Shown piece by piece: positions 17,304 through 26,948 of a stretch of 64,000 bases of DNA. The notes beneath the pieces were generated by a model, which did no database searches, was not told the DNA's origin, and saw only the letters and a program-made list of their open reading frames with translations. The DNA lies in contig NZ_CP017476.1 in the NCBI RefSeq assembly GCF_001761385.1, positions 1,725,501-1,789,500 on the forward strand, given 5' to 3'. A program made the position numbers and the translations under genes. The stretch's first letter is position 1, and each line of letters starts with the position of its first letter. Source of the DNA: Hydrogenophaga crassostreae. Lineage in GTDB: Bacteria; Pseudomonadota; Gammaproteobacteria; Burkholderiales; Burkholderiaceae_C.

Positions 17304-17780
17304 ATGAACAGCGACACCTCACCCCGGCTGGATCGGTACTTCACCTACCGCCTCAATACCCTCGCCAAGCTCAACGATCTGGCCAGCCACAGCCTCTACC
17401 TCGACAAAGGCGGTTTGTCGCTGGCTGAATCCCGGGTGCTGGCATCCATCGGGTCGTTTCCCCATATCACCGTGAACCGGTTGGCCTTCGAAGCCAACCT
17501 CGACAAGGGCCAGGCCAGCCGGTCGGCCCAGTCGCTGGTGGACAAAGGCCTGGTGGTCAAGGCCAACAGCCTGACCGATGGCCGCAGCGTCATCCTGGCG
17601 CTGACCCCTTCTGGCAAGCCCGTGTGGCGCAAGCTGATGGTCTTGATGGAACAACGCAATCAGGCCCTGACCAGTTGCCTGAACCCCGAGGAACAGGTGC
17701 TGCTGCTCGACATGTTCGAGCGCATGTTGGCGCACGCCAAAGCCGGGCACGCCGGCGACGCGCTTGAACATGCCGCCTAG
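17304..17780 (+). CDS. MarR-family transcriptional regulator
   Basis: 158-aa winged-helix regulator. Residues about 30-110 hold the MarR domain: LAESRVLASIGSFPHITVNRLAFEANLDKGQASR is the helix-turn-helix, followed by LVDKGLVVKANSLTDGRSVILALTPSG as the wing. Flanking helices would form the dimer interface. GGAG lies about 5 bases before the ATG at 17304. It is divergent from the homogentisate-forming hydroxylase operon, so it probably controls that operon in response to an aromatic acid; this is inferred from position. Confidence 0.88.
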   Translation: MNSDTSPRLDRYFTYRLNTLAKLNDLASHSLYLDKGGLSLAESRVLASIGSFPHITVNRLAFEANLDKGQASRSAQSLVDKGLVVKANSLTDGRSVILALTPSGKPVWRKLMVLMEQRNQALTSCLNPEEQVLLLDMFERMLAHAKAGHAGDALEHAA

Positions 17781-17988
17781 TTCGGGGTCTTGCCCCGGCG
17801 CCGGACTGTCACCGGGTGCCTCGGTGGCCGGCATTTTCTTTTTGATTCCCCAGGTGTTCGCATGGTCTGGCCTGCAGAATCGGGCGGCTCCGATGAATCG
17901 ACCTGCTCAGCGATCAATGAGCGGGGGCGGCAGGTTGGTGGCCGGCCGACGGCGGTGACGGGTAGAACCCGGTGCTAAGCTGCGCGCC

Positions 17989-18555
17989 ATGCATCTGGTG
18001 CCCCCTGTCCCCCGTCTGATCTGCTTCAACAAGCCTTATGGCGTGTTGAGCCAGTTCACACCCGAGGGGCGCTGGCGCGGTTTGAAAGACTTTATCGATG
18101 TGCCCGGTGTCTATGTGGCGGGCAGGCTCGATGCGGACAGCGAAGGCTTGCTGCTGTTGACCAGCGACGGCAAGCTGCAGGCGCGCATCAGCCACCCGCG
18201 CCACAAAATGGAAAAGACCTATTGGGTGCAGGTTGAAGGCCTGCCCGATGAAGCGGCCTTGGCGAACTTGCGCCGCGGCGTGTTGCTCAACGATGGTCCT
18301 ACCCGACCCGCGGCAGTGCGCTCCATTGCGCCGCCAGAGGGGCTGTGGGAGCGGGACCCCCCCGTGCGGTACCGCCAGTCGATTCCCACCAGCTGGCTGG
18401 AGTTGGTCATCACCGAGGGGCGCAACCGGCAGGTGCGCCGAATGACGGCTGCCGTGGGTTTTCCCACCTTGAGGCTGATCCGCTCGGCGGTCGGGCCGTA
18501 TGCCATCGAGGGCCTGGCGCCAGGCGCCTGGCGCGGCTGCGACATCGGTGGCTGA
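17989..18555 (+). CDS. rluE: 23S rRNA pseudouridine synthase, RluE type
   Basis: 188-aa RsuA/RluB/RluE-family enzyme. The catalytic motif GRLDADSEGLLLLT at residues 44-57 contains the nucleophilic Asp. LVITEGRNRQVRRMTAAVGFPTLRLIR is the family-typical C-terminal block. No S4 domain is present at the N terminus, which fits RluE (U2457 of 23S rRNA in E. coli numbering) rather than RsuA or RluB. The ATG at 17989 starts directly before the family-typical LICFNKPYGVLSQF. Confidence 0.9.
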   Translation: MHLVPPVPRLICFNKPYGVLSQFTPEGRWRGLKDFIDVPGVYVAGRLDADSEGLLLLTSDGKLQARISHPRHKMEKTYWVQVEGLPDEAALANLRRGVLLNDGPTRPAAVRSIAPPEGLWERDPPVRYRQSIPTSWLELVITEGRNRQVRRMTAAVGFPTLRLIRSAVGPYAIEGLAPGAWRGCDIGG

Positions 18556-18641
18556 CGGGGCTGGTAATCTGCGGCTCTTGAATGCCCGTCAACCGTTTCT
18601 TGCGGAGCCAGTGGGTGGCTTTGCTTTTTGAAAGGACTTCC

Positions 18642-19661
18642 ATGTTGTTGAAGAAAAATTTTGCGGCATCTGCTGCTGTCTGGACGCCAGGCCGTCGCCA
18701 CTGGATGGCCGCTGCGGTCGTGGGTGCTTTGGGCATGGCTGCGCCGTTGGCGATGGCCCAGTCGGCCGCATGGCCGACCCAGCCAGTGAAGCTGGTGGTG
18801 GGTTTTCCGGCGGGCTCATCGCCCGACCTGATGGCCCGCACCCTGGCCGAACCCTTGTCCCAGGCATTGGGCCAGCCCGTGCTGGTAGACAACCGGCCGG
18901 GCGCTGGTGGCAACATCGCCGCGGCACAGGTGGCGCGGGCCACCGATGACCACACCCTGGGCCTGATGATCAACGGCAACATGACGATTGCCAAGATTCT
19001 CAACCCGGCCACACCCTATGACCCGCTGAAAGACCTTTCGCCGGTGTCGCTGATTGCGGTGGCGCCACTGGTGTTGACGGCGCCCGTCAGCGCGCCTGAT
19101 GGCGGGGCGGCTTTCCTGGCCGCCGCCAAGGCATCGGGTGACAAGTGGAACTACGGCTCACCCGGCGTGGGTACGGTGGCCCACCTGGGCATGGAACTGA
19201 TCAAGTCGCTCACGGGCATGTCGCCCATGCATGTGCCCTACAAGGGCAACCCGGCCGTGATCGCAGGCATGTTGGGCAACCAGGTGCAGATGGCGCTGTT
19301 GCCGCCTGGTTTGGCGATGGCGCAGGTGAATGCGGGCAAGTTGCGCGCGGTGGGCGTGACCTCGGCCGGGCGCAGCAGCGTGGTGCCTGAAGTGCCTTCG
19401 CTGAGCGAGGCTGGGGTGAAGGGCCTGGAGCTGGAGATCTGGAACGCGGTGGCCGCACCGAACAGCCTGTCCAAAGCCCATGTGGCCAAGCTGTCAAAGT
19501 TGCTGACCGACATCGTGCGCCGCCCGGAAGTGCGGGAACGCATTGTCGCGCAGGGCTGGCAGGTGGCCGGAACGTCCCCTGAAGGCCTGGCCAATCGCAT
19601 TCGCAAAGACACGGCAACCATGACCGAGGTCATCGAGCGCACGGGTGCTGCAGCCAAATAG
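18642..19661 (+). CDS. Bug-family tripartite tricarboxylate transporter substrate-binding protein
   Basis: 339-aa periplasmic solute receptor. A long cationic start and hydrophobic stretch ending in APLAMAQ form a signal peptide cleaved near residue 41. The mature part begins WPTQPVKLVVGFPAGSSPDLMAR, typical of Bug proteins (TctC/Bug fold), with VDNRPGAGGNIAA and MHVPYKGNPAVIAGMLGNQVQ. AAAGGA precedes the ATG at 18642. No TctA/TctB membrane genes lie nearby, so it is an orphan receptor as is common in Burkholderiales. Ligand unknown. Confidence 0.92.
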   Translation: MLLKKNFAASAAVWTPGRRHWMAAAVVGALGMAAPLAMAQSAAWPTQPVKLVVGFPAGSSPDLMARTLAEPLSQALGQPVLVDNRPGAGGNIAAAQVARATDDHTLGLMINGNMTIAKILNPATPYDPLKDLSPVSLIAVAPLVLTAPVSAPDGGAAFLAAAKASGDKWNYGSPGVGTVAHLGMELIKSLTGMSPMHVPYKGNPAVIAGMLGNQVQMALLPPGLAMAQVNAGKLRAVGVTSAGRSSVVPEVPSLSEAGVKGLELEIWNAVAAPNSLSKAHVAKLSKLLTDIVRRPEVRERIVAQGWQVAGTSPEGLANRIRKDTATMTEVIERTGAAAK

Positions 19662-19681
19662 CGGGGCACCTGGTTGAGCCG

Positions 19682-19710
19682 AAAAAGCCTGCGTTGAACG
19701 CAGGCTTTTT
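19682..19710 (+). terminator. Bidirectional intrinsic terminator
   Basis: A perfect 12-bp stem (AAAAAGCCTGCG / CGCAGGCTTTTT) with a 5-base loop, followed by a T-run on the plus strand and preceded by an A-run. It lies between the convergent Bug gene and the YcaQ-like gene and can serve both. Confidence 0.9.
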
Positions 19711-19720
19711 TCTGCGCTTT

Positions 19721-20833
19721 TCAGGCCTGCTGCCCGCTCACTCTGCCCAGTGGTAGCGTGAGAAAGCGGGCCATGTCGCCGAGCTCATGGGCCAGTGCAG
19801 CTGCATAGCCAGCGTCCGTTGGTGCCTCGCCCTTGACGTAGCCCATCTCTGCATGCAACCGGCCTTCGGTGGCCGACAGGTTGCCCCAGCCGATCACCTG
19901 ATCACGCCACAGCAGCGGCATGGCGTAGTAGCCGCGCACCCGTTTGGCCGCGGGTGTGTAGGCTTCAAAGCGGTAGGCCCATCCCCACAGGCGTTCGAAA
20001 CGATCGCGGTCCCACACCACCGGATCAAAGGGTGCCAGCAGCCGAACCCGGTCGGTCACCCGCCATTTGCTGGCGCACGGATCTTCTGATTCGGGCCAGT
20101 GCCAGGCAACACCATCGATCGCGATCTGAGGCAGGCGGGCGCGGGCACGCCGAAACGCTGCATTCAGCAGGGGTTGCCATTGGGGCGCAGCGTGTTTCAG
20201 AAAACCCACGAGCTGGCGCAGGCCGGGCGTGGGCAGCGGGGCGTAGAGCGCCAGCAATACGTCGACCATGGCATCGAGCGTGGCCTCGGCGCTGGCTTGT
20301 TCAGGTTCAGGATGGCGAATCGCGTACAGCCGGGTGCCGTTGTCACGCGAGGCGACGCGCAGCAGGCCGCGGTAGTGCATGTCGTCGAGCAGATGGGTGC
20401 TGGCTTTGGAGCGCCCGCCGAAGCCATTGGTGGTGTGACCGTGGGCAAAGTGTGCGTCAACAGCCTTGGGGTGAACCGCGCCATGTTCCTGAAGAAAGTG
20501 CCACACCTCTCCCGCCTGGCCCCATCGCTCGGTTGTCCATGCATGGCGGGATGTGCGCGGATGCAGCAGCGCTTGAACCCCGGGCGTCACGAAACCGTAG
20601 TTGACGAAGAAGTCTTCCTCGATATCCAGGCGCGGGTAGTGGCGCTCCAGATCGCCTGCCCGGTAGCCCTTGACCCGGTGGCGCAGCGTGAGGTCTTGCG
20701 CCCGGGCCGGCGAGCGGATCGGGTCGGCCTGAACAAAACCCAGGCGTTGCAACGCCCGTGGCAACGTTGTCTGCGCAGAGAGGCTTCGCGCCACGGCGTA
20801 GCGCCGCAAGTCGTCGATGGAAGGATTTGGCAT
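19721..20833 (-). CDS. YcaQ-like winged-helix protein (AlkZ/AlkX-type DNA glycosylase family)
   Basis: 370-aa HTH_42/YcaQ family member. The family acts on DNA interstrand crosslinks or alkylated bases; E. coli YcaQ (AlkX) is a crosslink glycosylase. LQRLGFVQADPIRSPARAQDLTL near the N terminus holds a Q-x-D (QAD) that fits the catalytic motif of the YcaQ branch. The C-terminal part has YAMPLLWRDQVIGWGNLSA. The start at 20833 (MPNPSIDDLRR) fits family starts; no Shine-Dalgarno is evident and an upstream ATG at 20929 is possible. Confidence 0.85.
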   Translation of the reverse strand: MPNPSIDDLRRYAVARSLSAQTTLPRALQRLGFVQADPIRSPARAQDLTLRHRVKGYRAGDLERHYPRLDIEEDFFVNYGFVTPGVQALLHPRTSRHAWTTERWGQAGEVWHFLQEHGAVHPKAVDAHFAHGHTTNGFGGRSKASTHLLDDMHYRGLLRVASRDNGTRLYAIRHPEPEQASAEATLDAMVDVLLALYAPLPTPGLRQLVGFLKHAAPQWQPLLNAAFRRARARLPQIAIDGVAWHWPESEDPCASKWRVTDRVRLLAPFDPVVWDRDRFERLWGWAYRFEAYTPAAKRVRGYYAMPLLWRDQVIGWGNLSATEGRLHAEMGYVKGEAPTDAGYAAALAHELGDMARFLTLPLGRVSGQQA

Positions 20834-21066
20834 CGACCGATGATGCCGCAAGTCAACCAGGAGGTGGTTCACCTGCGAAGCACCGAATGCCGGACGCTCG
20901 CGGCCTGCGTCCACGCGGGGTTTGGCCACACGCCGAGGCCGTTGCCAGGCGATCAGGTCCTGGCAGCCATCCGGAGGAATCTGCGATGTGCTTGTGCCGG
21001 TTCAGGTGTGTCGCCAGGTGCAGAGGAGAGCGCGGTGACCTCTGGCGACACAAACCTGTTTCCCCG

Positions 21067-22851
21067 CTACAGCACTTCGCTGGCAAAGTCGGCCAGCCTG
21101 GAGCGTTCACCGCGCGCGAGCGTGATGTGTCCGCCGTGTGGCCAGCCTTTGAACTTGTCCACCGCGTAGGTCAGGCCAGAAGAGCCTTCGGTCAGGTACG
21201 GGGTGTCAATCTGGGCCAGGTTGCCCATGCAGATGATCTTGGTGCCCGGTCCGGCGCGGGTGATCAGCGTTTTCATTTGCTTGGGCGTCAGGTTTTGCGC
21301 CTCATCGATGATCACGTACTTGTTCAGGAAAGTGCGTCCACGCATGAAGTTCATGCTCTTGACCTTGATGCGGCTGCGCACCAGCTCATTGGTCGCCGCG
21401 CGCCCCCATTCACCGGCGTTGCCGCCATCGCCTTTGGCCAGAAACTCCAGGTTGTCGTCGAGCGCGCCCATCCACGGGCCCATTTTTTCTTCTTCGGTAC
21501 CGGGCAGGAAACCGATGTCTTCGCCCACGCTCACCGTGGCGCGGGTCATGATGATTTCGGTGTACCGGCGCTCGTCGAGCACCTGGGTGAGGCCACTGGC
21601 CAGAGCCATCAGCGTTTTGCCGGTGCCGGCGGTACCGGTCAGGGTCACAAAATCGACTTCTGGATCCAGCAGCAGGTTGAGCGCGAAATTCTGTTCGCGG
21701 TTGCGGCTGGAAACACCCCACACCGCATTTTTCAGATGGGTGAAGTCTTTCAGCGTTTTCAATACCGCCGTTTTGTCGCGGATTTCGGTCACGCGGGCGT
21801 ACAGCGAAGGCTCACCTGGCGCCTCGAAGTACACAAACTGGTTGATGTAAAACTGGTTCACAGCAGGGCCACTGACCCGGTAGAAGGTGTGGCTGCCGCT
21901 TTGCCAACTCTCGATGGTCTTGCTCTGGCGCGTCCAGAAGTCCTGCGGCAGGGCCAAGGCACCGGAGTACAGCAACTCGCCGTCTTCCAGGGTCTTGTCG
22001 TTTTCGTAATCTTCGGCCGCCAGCCCCAGGGCGCGGGCCTTGACGCGCATATTGATGTCTTTCGACACCAGGATCACTTCCCGCTTGGGGAATTTGTCGC
22101 TCAGCGCCTGCACAACACCCAGAATCTGGTTGTCTGCTTTGCCTTGCGGCAAGCTGCTCGGCAATTGGCTGTTCAGCGGCTCGGTCTGGAAATAGAGCAT
22201 GCCGCGCGCGGCCTGGTGGCCCGTGACCGCGAGTTTCAGCCCCTTGGCCATGTCGCCGCCTTGCTGGGCGACCAGGGCATCGAGGGTGCGGCTGGTTTGG
22301 CGCCCGTTGCGCGCCACTTCGGTCATGCCTTTTTTGTGGCCGTCGAGCTCTTCGAGCACGATCATGGGCAAAAAGATGTCGTGTTCTTCGAAGCGGAACA
22401 GGCTGGTGGGATCGTGCAAAAGCACATTGGTGTCGAGAACAAACAAGCGTGCAGCCCCATTTGTCGCGGTTTTTCGGGTGGTCCGGCTGGCACTCTTGAC
22501 CGGCCTTGCCTGCGCTTGAACTGGTCGCGCTGCAGGTGGTTTGGCCTGCGAAACCGGTTGGGCCACGGGTGGCGGTACCGGCTGGCCGGCCGGCGCACTG
22601 CCGCGTGGCAGTTGCTGTGGTGCGGCCTTGCTGGCGATGCTGGCAGCGCTGTCGGTATTTTTGGGCTTGGCCTTGCTGTTGCGAGGGCCGGGGCGTGATT
22701 CGGTCTGGACCGGCCGGGCGCTGCGTTGCGGTGGTGCCGTTTGGGCCACGGCGACTTCATCACTTTTGAGGAATTCACTTGAGGCTTTGAGGTTGAATGC
22801 CTCAGACGACAGGAGTGCGGCGCGTTTGTTGGGGGCGGGTGGCAGTGGCAT
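21067..22851 (-). CDS. PIN domain fused to PhoH-like ATPase
   Basis: 594-aa protein. Residues 1-130 are a low-complexity Ala/Pro/Gln-rich segment. A PIN-type RNase domain follows (LFVLDTNVLLHDPTSLFRF, then VLEELDGHKKG with its acidic residues). The C-terminal PhoH domain has Walker A TLTGTAGTGKTLMALA, Walker B YVIIDEAQNLTPKQMK and MGNLAQIDTPYL. This is the PhoH2-like architecture, linked in other bacteria to RNA helicase/RNase activity. The disordered N-terminal extension is longer than usual. No strong Shine-Dalgarno is seen. Confidence 0.93.
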   Translation of the reverse strand: MPLPPAPNKRAALLSSEAFNLKASSEFLKSDEVAVAQTAPPQRSARPVQTESRPGPRNSKAKPKNTDSAASIASKAAPQQLPRGSAPAGQPVPPPVAQPVSQAKPPAARPVQAQARPVKSASRTTRKTATNGAARLFVLDTNVLLHDPTSLFRFEEHDIFLPMIVLEELDGHKKGMTEVARNGRQTSRTLDALVAQQGGDMAKGLKLAVTGHQAARGMLYFQTEPLNSQLPSSLPQGKADNQILGVVQALSDKFPKREVILVSKDINMRVKARALGLAAEDYENDKTLEDGELLYSGALALPQDFWTRQSKTIESWQSGSHTFYRVSGPAVNQFYINQFVYFEAPGEPSLYARVTEIRDKTAVLKTLKDFTHLKNAVWGVSSRNREQNFALNLLLDPEVDFVTLTGTAGTGKTLMALASGLTQVLDERRYTEIIMTRATVSVGEDIGFLPGTEEEKMGPWMGALDDNLEFLAKGDGGNAGEWGRAATNELVRSRIKVKSMNFMRGRTFLNKYVIIDEAQNLTPKQMKTLITRAGPGTKIICMGNLAQIDTPYLTEGSSGLTYAVDKFKGWPHGGHITLARGERSRLADFASEVL

Positions 22852-22881
22852 GTGAGCTCTGGTGAATCAGCGAGGCGCTGC

Positions 22882-22915
22882 AAAAGAAAAAGCCGCCGGG
22901 AAAACCGGGCGGCTT
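22882..22915 (-). terminator. Intrinsic terminator downstream of the peroxiredoxin gene
   Basis: On the minus strand, an AAGCCGCC/GGCGGCTT stem with one internal mismatch and a 4-base loop is followed by TTTTTCTTTT. It separates the peroxiredoxin gene from the PhoH gene. Confidence 0.85.
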
Positions 22916-23063
22916 GACGGGCAGCATGAGCTGCTGCAGAAGGCGGGAGAAAAGGAGGGCGCTGGGTAGCTGCCTGGTGTCATGAAATCATTATGCATGA
23001 GTCATGTGGCAGCTTTCCCGATCCGCTGGCTGATTGTGCAATTCCTGCACAACCCGGTCCAAA

Positions 23064-23543
23064 TCAAGCCACTGTCTTGTTCAGCGTTTTGACGGCCTTC
23101 AGCACATCTTCAACGTGGCCCGGAACCTTCAGGCCACGCCACTCGGCTGCCAGAACCCCATCGGGGCCAATCAGGAAAGTGCTGCGCTCGATGCCTTTGA
23201 CTTTTTTGCCATACATGATCTTGTTTTTGACCACGCCAAACATGTGACACATTTTTTCTTCGGTATCGGCGATCAGCTCGAACGGGAGTTCGAGCTTGGC
23301 CTTGAAGCTGTCGTGCGAAGTCATGTTGTCGCGTGAAACACCGAAAACTTCGGAGCCAGCTTTGACAAAATCCTTGTATTTGTCACGGAATTGCATTGCT
23401 TCCGTGGTGCATCCGGGCGTATTGTCTTTTGGGTAAAAATACAAGACGATGGTCTGTCCCAGGTGAGTCTGGTTGCTGACCTTGATGCCACCGGTGGCCA
23501 TCGACTCGAATTCCGGGATGGGTTTATTGACAACGACTGCCAT
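23064..23543 (-). CDS. bcp: Thioredoxin-dependent peroxiredoxin, Bcp/PrxQ type
   Basis: 159-aa cytosolic peroxidase reducing H2O2 and organic hydroperoxides. The active-site block LYFYPKDNTPGCTTEA at residues 35-50 contains the peroxidatic Cys (Cys46). The usual second Cys five residues later is absent (the sequence runs CTTEAMQF), so it would behave as a 1-Cys type or use another resolving partner. A later Cys is seen only in the MCHMFGV segment. Length and C-terminal AEWRGLKVPGHVEDVL are typical. Confidence 0.92.
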   Translation of the reverse strand: MAVVVNKPIPEFESMATGGIKVSNQTHLGQTIVLYFYPKDNTPGCTTEAMQFRDKYKDFVKAGSEVFGVSRDNMTSHDSFKAKLELPFELIADTEEKMCHMFGVVKNKIMYGKKVKGIERSTFLIGPDGVLAAEWRGLKVPGHVEDVLKAVKTLNKTVA

Positions 23544-23730
23544 ACTGCGTGGACCCCTGACGTAAGTTGTTGAAAGTTCGTTGCCCTCACGCCTGGCTCA
23601 TTTGAATCCAAATGAATTCCTTTGACTGACAGTGTCAGCCGAAGGCCTGTGGCGGGAACAATCCGGTATTTTAACCTGAAGCGGTTGTTCTAGCCAGTAC
23701 ATGCCCGCTTCCCCCCATGTCGGGGAGGGT

Positions 23731-24111
23731 TCAGTCGCCAATGATCAGTGCGCTGACCACCCGGCGTCCCTCGGCAACCAGTATGTTGAACGTGCGGCAT
23801 GCAGCAGCCGTGTCCATGGTTTCAACGCCAATACGGCGCTCGATGAGGGTGCGCATCAAGGCTGGCTGGGCAAAACGCAAGCGTTTTCCACTGCCGAAAA
23901 TCACCAGTTCGGGTGGTTCGGGCATGGCGCCGATCAGGCGCTCGAAATGCGATGCCGTGAGCGCTTCGAAGGCGGCGCAGTCCCACGGCTGTACCTGGCC
24001 TGCTGATGTCAGCACCAGGCTGTTTTCATGGCGCTCGCCATTGATGGCCACCCAGCCCTCGCCGAGGGCGGTGATGCTGAGCGAGTCGGGCTTGTCGGCG
24101 TGGAACTTCAT
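23731..24111 (-). CDS. Mth938-like domain protein (DUF498)
   Basis: 126-aa protein with the Mth938/NDUFAF3-like fold. The central LVIFGSGKRLRFAQPALMRTLIERRIGVETMDT block and the C-terminal ACRTFNILVAEGRRVVSALI are characteristic. The eukaryotic relative is a complex I assembly factor; the bacterial role is unknown. It is divergent from alaA. Confidence 0.88.
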   Translation of the reverse strand: MKFHADKPDSLSITALGEGWVAINGERHENSLVLTSAGQVQPWDCAAFEALTASHFERLIGAMPEPPELVIFGSGKRLRFAQPALMRTLIERRIGVETMDTAAACRTFNILVAEGRRVVSALIIGD

Positions 24112-24257
24112 GGGGAAAAGTGGGGCTGCCGCTGAGGCGGGGCACCGTTTGAACTGTGGTCAAATTGAAAGCAGGTTTGCGCGCAGGCAGCTTCAAATAT
24201 AGCGCTCCTGTGTCAAATCGGTCGTCAATGTCATTTTTACCGCTCCCTGGAGGGCAA

Positions 24258-25484
24258 TTGAAACCCATTCAGAAATCCGCCAAGCTGGCCAATGTGCTCT
24301 ACGACGTTCGTGGTCCGATTGTGGACGCCGCGAAAAAAATGGAGGACGAAGGGCAGAAGATCATCAAGCTCAATATCGGCAACCTCGCGGTGTTCGGTTT
24401 TGACGCGCCTGAAGAGATTCAGCAGGACATGATCCGCAACCTGCCCGACTCGGCCGGGTATTCGGACAGCAAAGGCATTTTTGCGGCGCGCAAGGCGGTG
24501 ATGCATGAAACGCAGCGCCAGGGCATTGCCGGCGTGACGCTGGATGACATCTATCTGGGCAATGGGGCGAGCGATTTGATCGTGACCGCCACCAACGCCT
24601 TGCTCGATGAAGGTGATGAACTGCTGGTTCCAGCGCCTGACTACCCGTTGTGGACGGCTGCGACAAGCCTGTCTGGCGGGCAACCCGTTCATTACCAATG
24701 CGATGAGTCGAAAGGCTGGACCCCCAACCTTGACGACATGCGCAGCAAGATCACCGACCGCACCAAGGGCATTGTGGTGATCAATCCCAACAACCCGACG
24801 GGCGCGTTGTACCCGGATGCCATCTTGATGGGCATTGTCGAGATTGCCCGCGAACATGGGCTGGTGATCTTTGCCGATGAGGTCTACGACAAAGTGCTTT
24901 ACGACGACGTCAAGCACACCCCTATCGCCAGCCTGAGCACCGATTTGCTCATACTGACCTTCAATTCGTTGAGCAAGGCTTACCGTTCGTGCGGCTACCG
25001 TGCTGGCTGGATGGTGGTCTCGGGCAACAAGGAAGCGGCGGCCGACTACATCGAAGGCCTGAACATGCTGGCCAACATCAAGCTGGGCTCCAACGTGCCC
25101 GGTCAGTGGGCGATCCAGACCGCTTTGGGCGGATACCAGAGCATCAAGGACCTGGTTTGCGAAGGCGGTCGTCTGCGCCGTCAGCGTGATCTGGCCTACC
25201 AGTTGATCACCGCGATTCCGGGCGTGAGCTGCGTCAAACCCGATGCGGCGCTCTATATGTTCCCCAAGCTGGACCCTGCCGTGTATCCGATTGCGGATGA
25301 CCGGCAGTTTTTCATGGAGCTGTTGAAAGAGACGCGCGTGATGCTGGTGCAGGGTTCGGGCTTCAATTACCCGGACAACCAGCATTTCCGCATCGTGTTC
25401 TTGCCGCACGAAGACGACTTGCGCGAAGCCATCGGTCGCGTGGCGAAGTTTCTTGAAGGCTGGCGCAAGCGCCGCAGCAGCTGA
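24258..25484 (+). CDS. alaA: Alanine-synthesising transaminase (AlaA type)
   Basis: 408-aa class I PLP aminotransferase making alanine from pyruvate and glutamate. The sequence aligns from its first residues with E. coli AlaA (KPIQKSAKLANVLYDVRGPI). NPNNPTGALYP binds substrate and the PLP lysine is in TFNSLSKAYRSCGYRAGW. I chose TTG at 24258 because GGAGGG stands 3-4 bases upstream and it matches the family N terminus; no ATG fits better. The gene is followed 119 bases later by hom on the same strand, a pairing seen in other betaproteobacteria. Confidence 0.93.
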   Translation: MKPIQKSAKLANVLYDVRGPIVDAAKKMEDEGQKIIKLNIGNLAVFGFDAPEEIQQDMIRNLPDSAGYSDSKGIFAARKAVMHETQRQGIAGVTLDDIYLGNGASDLIVTATNALLDEGDELLVPAPDYPLWTAATSLSGGQPVHYQCDESKGWTPNLDDMRSKITDRTKGIVVINPNNPTGALYPDAILMGIVEIAREHGLVIFADEVYDKVLYDDVKHTPIASLSTDLLILTFNSLSKAYRSCGYRAGWMVVSGNKEAAADYIEGLNMLANIKLGSNVPGQWAIQTALGGYQSIKDLVCEGGRLRRQRDLAYQLITAIPGVSCVKPDAALYMFPKLDPAVYPIADDRQFFMELLKETRVMLVQGSGFNYPDNQHFRIVFLPHEDDLREAIGRVAKFLEGWRKRRSS

Positions 25485-25603
25485 GCCGCATGAATGGGCG
25501 CCGTCTTGAACATCCAGGTCAGGCGTGAGCACCCATACCCTTGCACATCGTTTCCCCCAGGCGCCTGTTGGCGCCATCGTTGATCAAAGAGAGTGACCGA
25601 TTT

Positions 25604-26926
25604 ATGAAACCCATCCAAGTAGGCCTGTTGGGCTTGGGCAATGTGGGCGGTGGCGTGTACGAAGTGCTGCGCCGCAACCAGGAAGAGATTCAACGGCGTG
25701 CCGGTCGTGGCATTGAGGTCGCCATGGTGTCGCGCCGCGATGTGGCCAAAGCCAGGGCCATGGTGGGGCATACCGCGCAGGTCGTTGCCGACCCGCGGGC
25801 CGTGATTGCCAACCCGGATATCGATATCGTCGTTGAACTCATCGGCGGCTACGACCTGGCCCGGGAACTCGTGCTGGAAGCCATTGCGGCTGGCAAGCAT
25901 GTGGTGACCGCGAACAAGGCGTTGCTGGCGATGCACGGGACCGAGATTTTTGCCGCAGCACATGCCAAAGGCGTGATGGTGGCCTTTGAAGCGGCCGTTG
26001 CCGGGGGCATTCCCATCATCAAGGCGCTGCGCGAGGGCCTCACGGCCAACCGCATCGAGTGGATCGCCGGCATCATCAATGGCACGACCAACTTCATCCT
26101 CTCTGAGATGCGAGACAAGGGATTGGACTTTGGTGTTGTGCTGAAAGAGGCCCAGCGTCTGGGTTATGCAGAAGCCGATCCGACGTTTGACATCGAAGGG
26201 GTGGACGCCGCACACAAGCTCACGCTGATGAGCTCGATTGCCTTTGGTATTCCGGTTCAGTTTGGAAAGGCCTATACCGAGGGCATCACCCAGTTGAGCT
26301 CGATCGACATACGGTATGCCGAGCAACTGGGCTACCGCATCAAGCTGCTGGGCGTCACCAAGCGCACAAGCGCAGGCATCGAATTGCGGGTGCACCCTTG
26401 CCTGGTACCAAGCAAGCGGCTGATTGCCAATGTGGAAGGCCCCATGAATGCCGTGTTGGTGCAAGCCGATGCGGTGGGCACCACCCTGTACTACGGCAAA
26501 GGCGCCGGCAGCGAGCCGACCGCCAGCGCCGTGATCGCCGATCTGGTGGACATCACCCGCCTTCACACCGCCGATCCGCAAAACCGTGTGCCACACCTTG
26601 CTTTTCAGCCCGATGCCATGAGCGACTTGGCCGTGCTGCCGATGAGCGAGGTGGTCACCAGCTTTTACCTGCGGTTGCGGGTGGCCGATGAGGCGGGTGT
26701 GCTGACCAAGGTCACCGGCTTGCTCGCGGCGGGTGGCATCAGCATCGATGCGGTGTTGCAGCGCGAGGCCGATCAGGTGGGTGGGGAGGGTGCCACGTCG
26801 ACCGATCTCATCATCCTGACGCACGATGTCAAAGAGGGTGCAATGAACGAAGTGATCGCTCAAATGCAGGCCCTGCCTTCCGTGCTGGCGCCGATCACGC
26901 GCATCCGCAAAGAAGAGCTCAACTGA
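25604..26926 (+). CDS. hom: Homoserine dehydrogenase
   Basis: 440-aa NAD(P)-dependent enzyme reducing aspartate semialdehyde to homoserine, the branch to threonine and methionine. N-terminal dinucleotide motif is GLLGLGNVGGGV. The catalytic domain holds TANKALLA, GTTNFILSEM and AEADPTFDIEGVDAAHKLTLM. A C-terminal ACT domain (FYLRLRVADEAGVLTKVTGLLA) suggests feedback control by threonine. thrC, often next in related genomes, is absent here; an MFS gene follows after 22 bases. Confidence 0.96.
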   Translation: MKPIQVGLLGLGNVGGGVYEVLRRNQEEIQRRAGRGIEVAMVSRRDVAKARAMVGHTAQVVADPRAVIANPDIDIVVELIGGYDLARELVLEAIAAGKHVVTANKALLAMHGTEIFAAAHAKGVMVAFEAAVAGGIPIIKALREGLTANRIEWIAGIINGTTNFILSEMRDKGLDFGVVLKEAQRLGYAEADPTFDIEGVDAAHKLTLMSSIAFGIPVQFGKAYTEGITQLSSIDIRYAEQLGYRIKLLGVTKRTSAGIELRVHPCLVPSKRLIANVEGPMNAVLVQADAVGTTLYYGKGAGSEPTASAVIADLVDITRLHTADPQNRVPHLAFQPDAMSDLAVLPMSEVVTSFYLRLRVADEAGVLTKVTGLLAAGGISIDAVLQREADQVGGEGATSTDLIILTHDVKEGAMNEVIAQMQALPSVLAPITRIRKEELN

Positions 26927-26948
26927 GCGGTATGCGGGGCGCTGGCCA

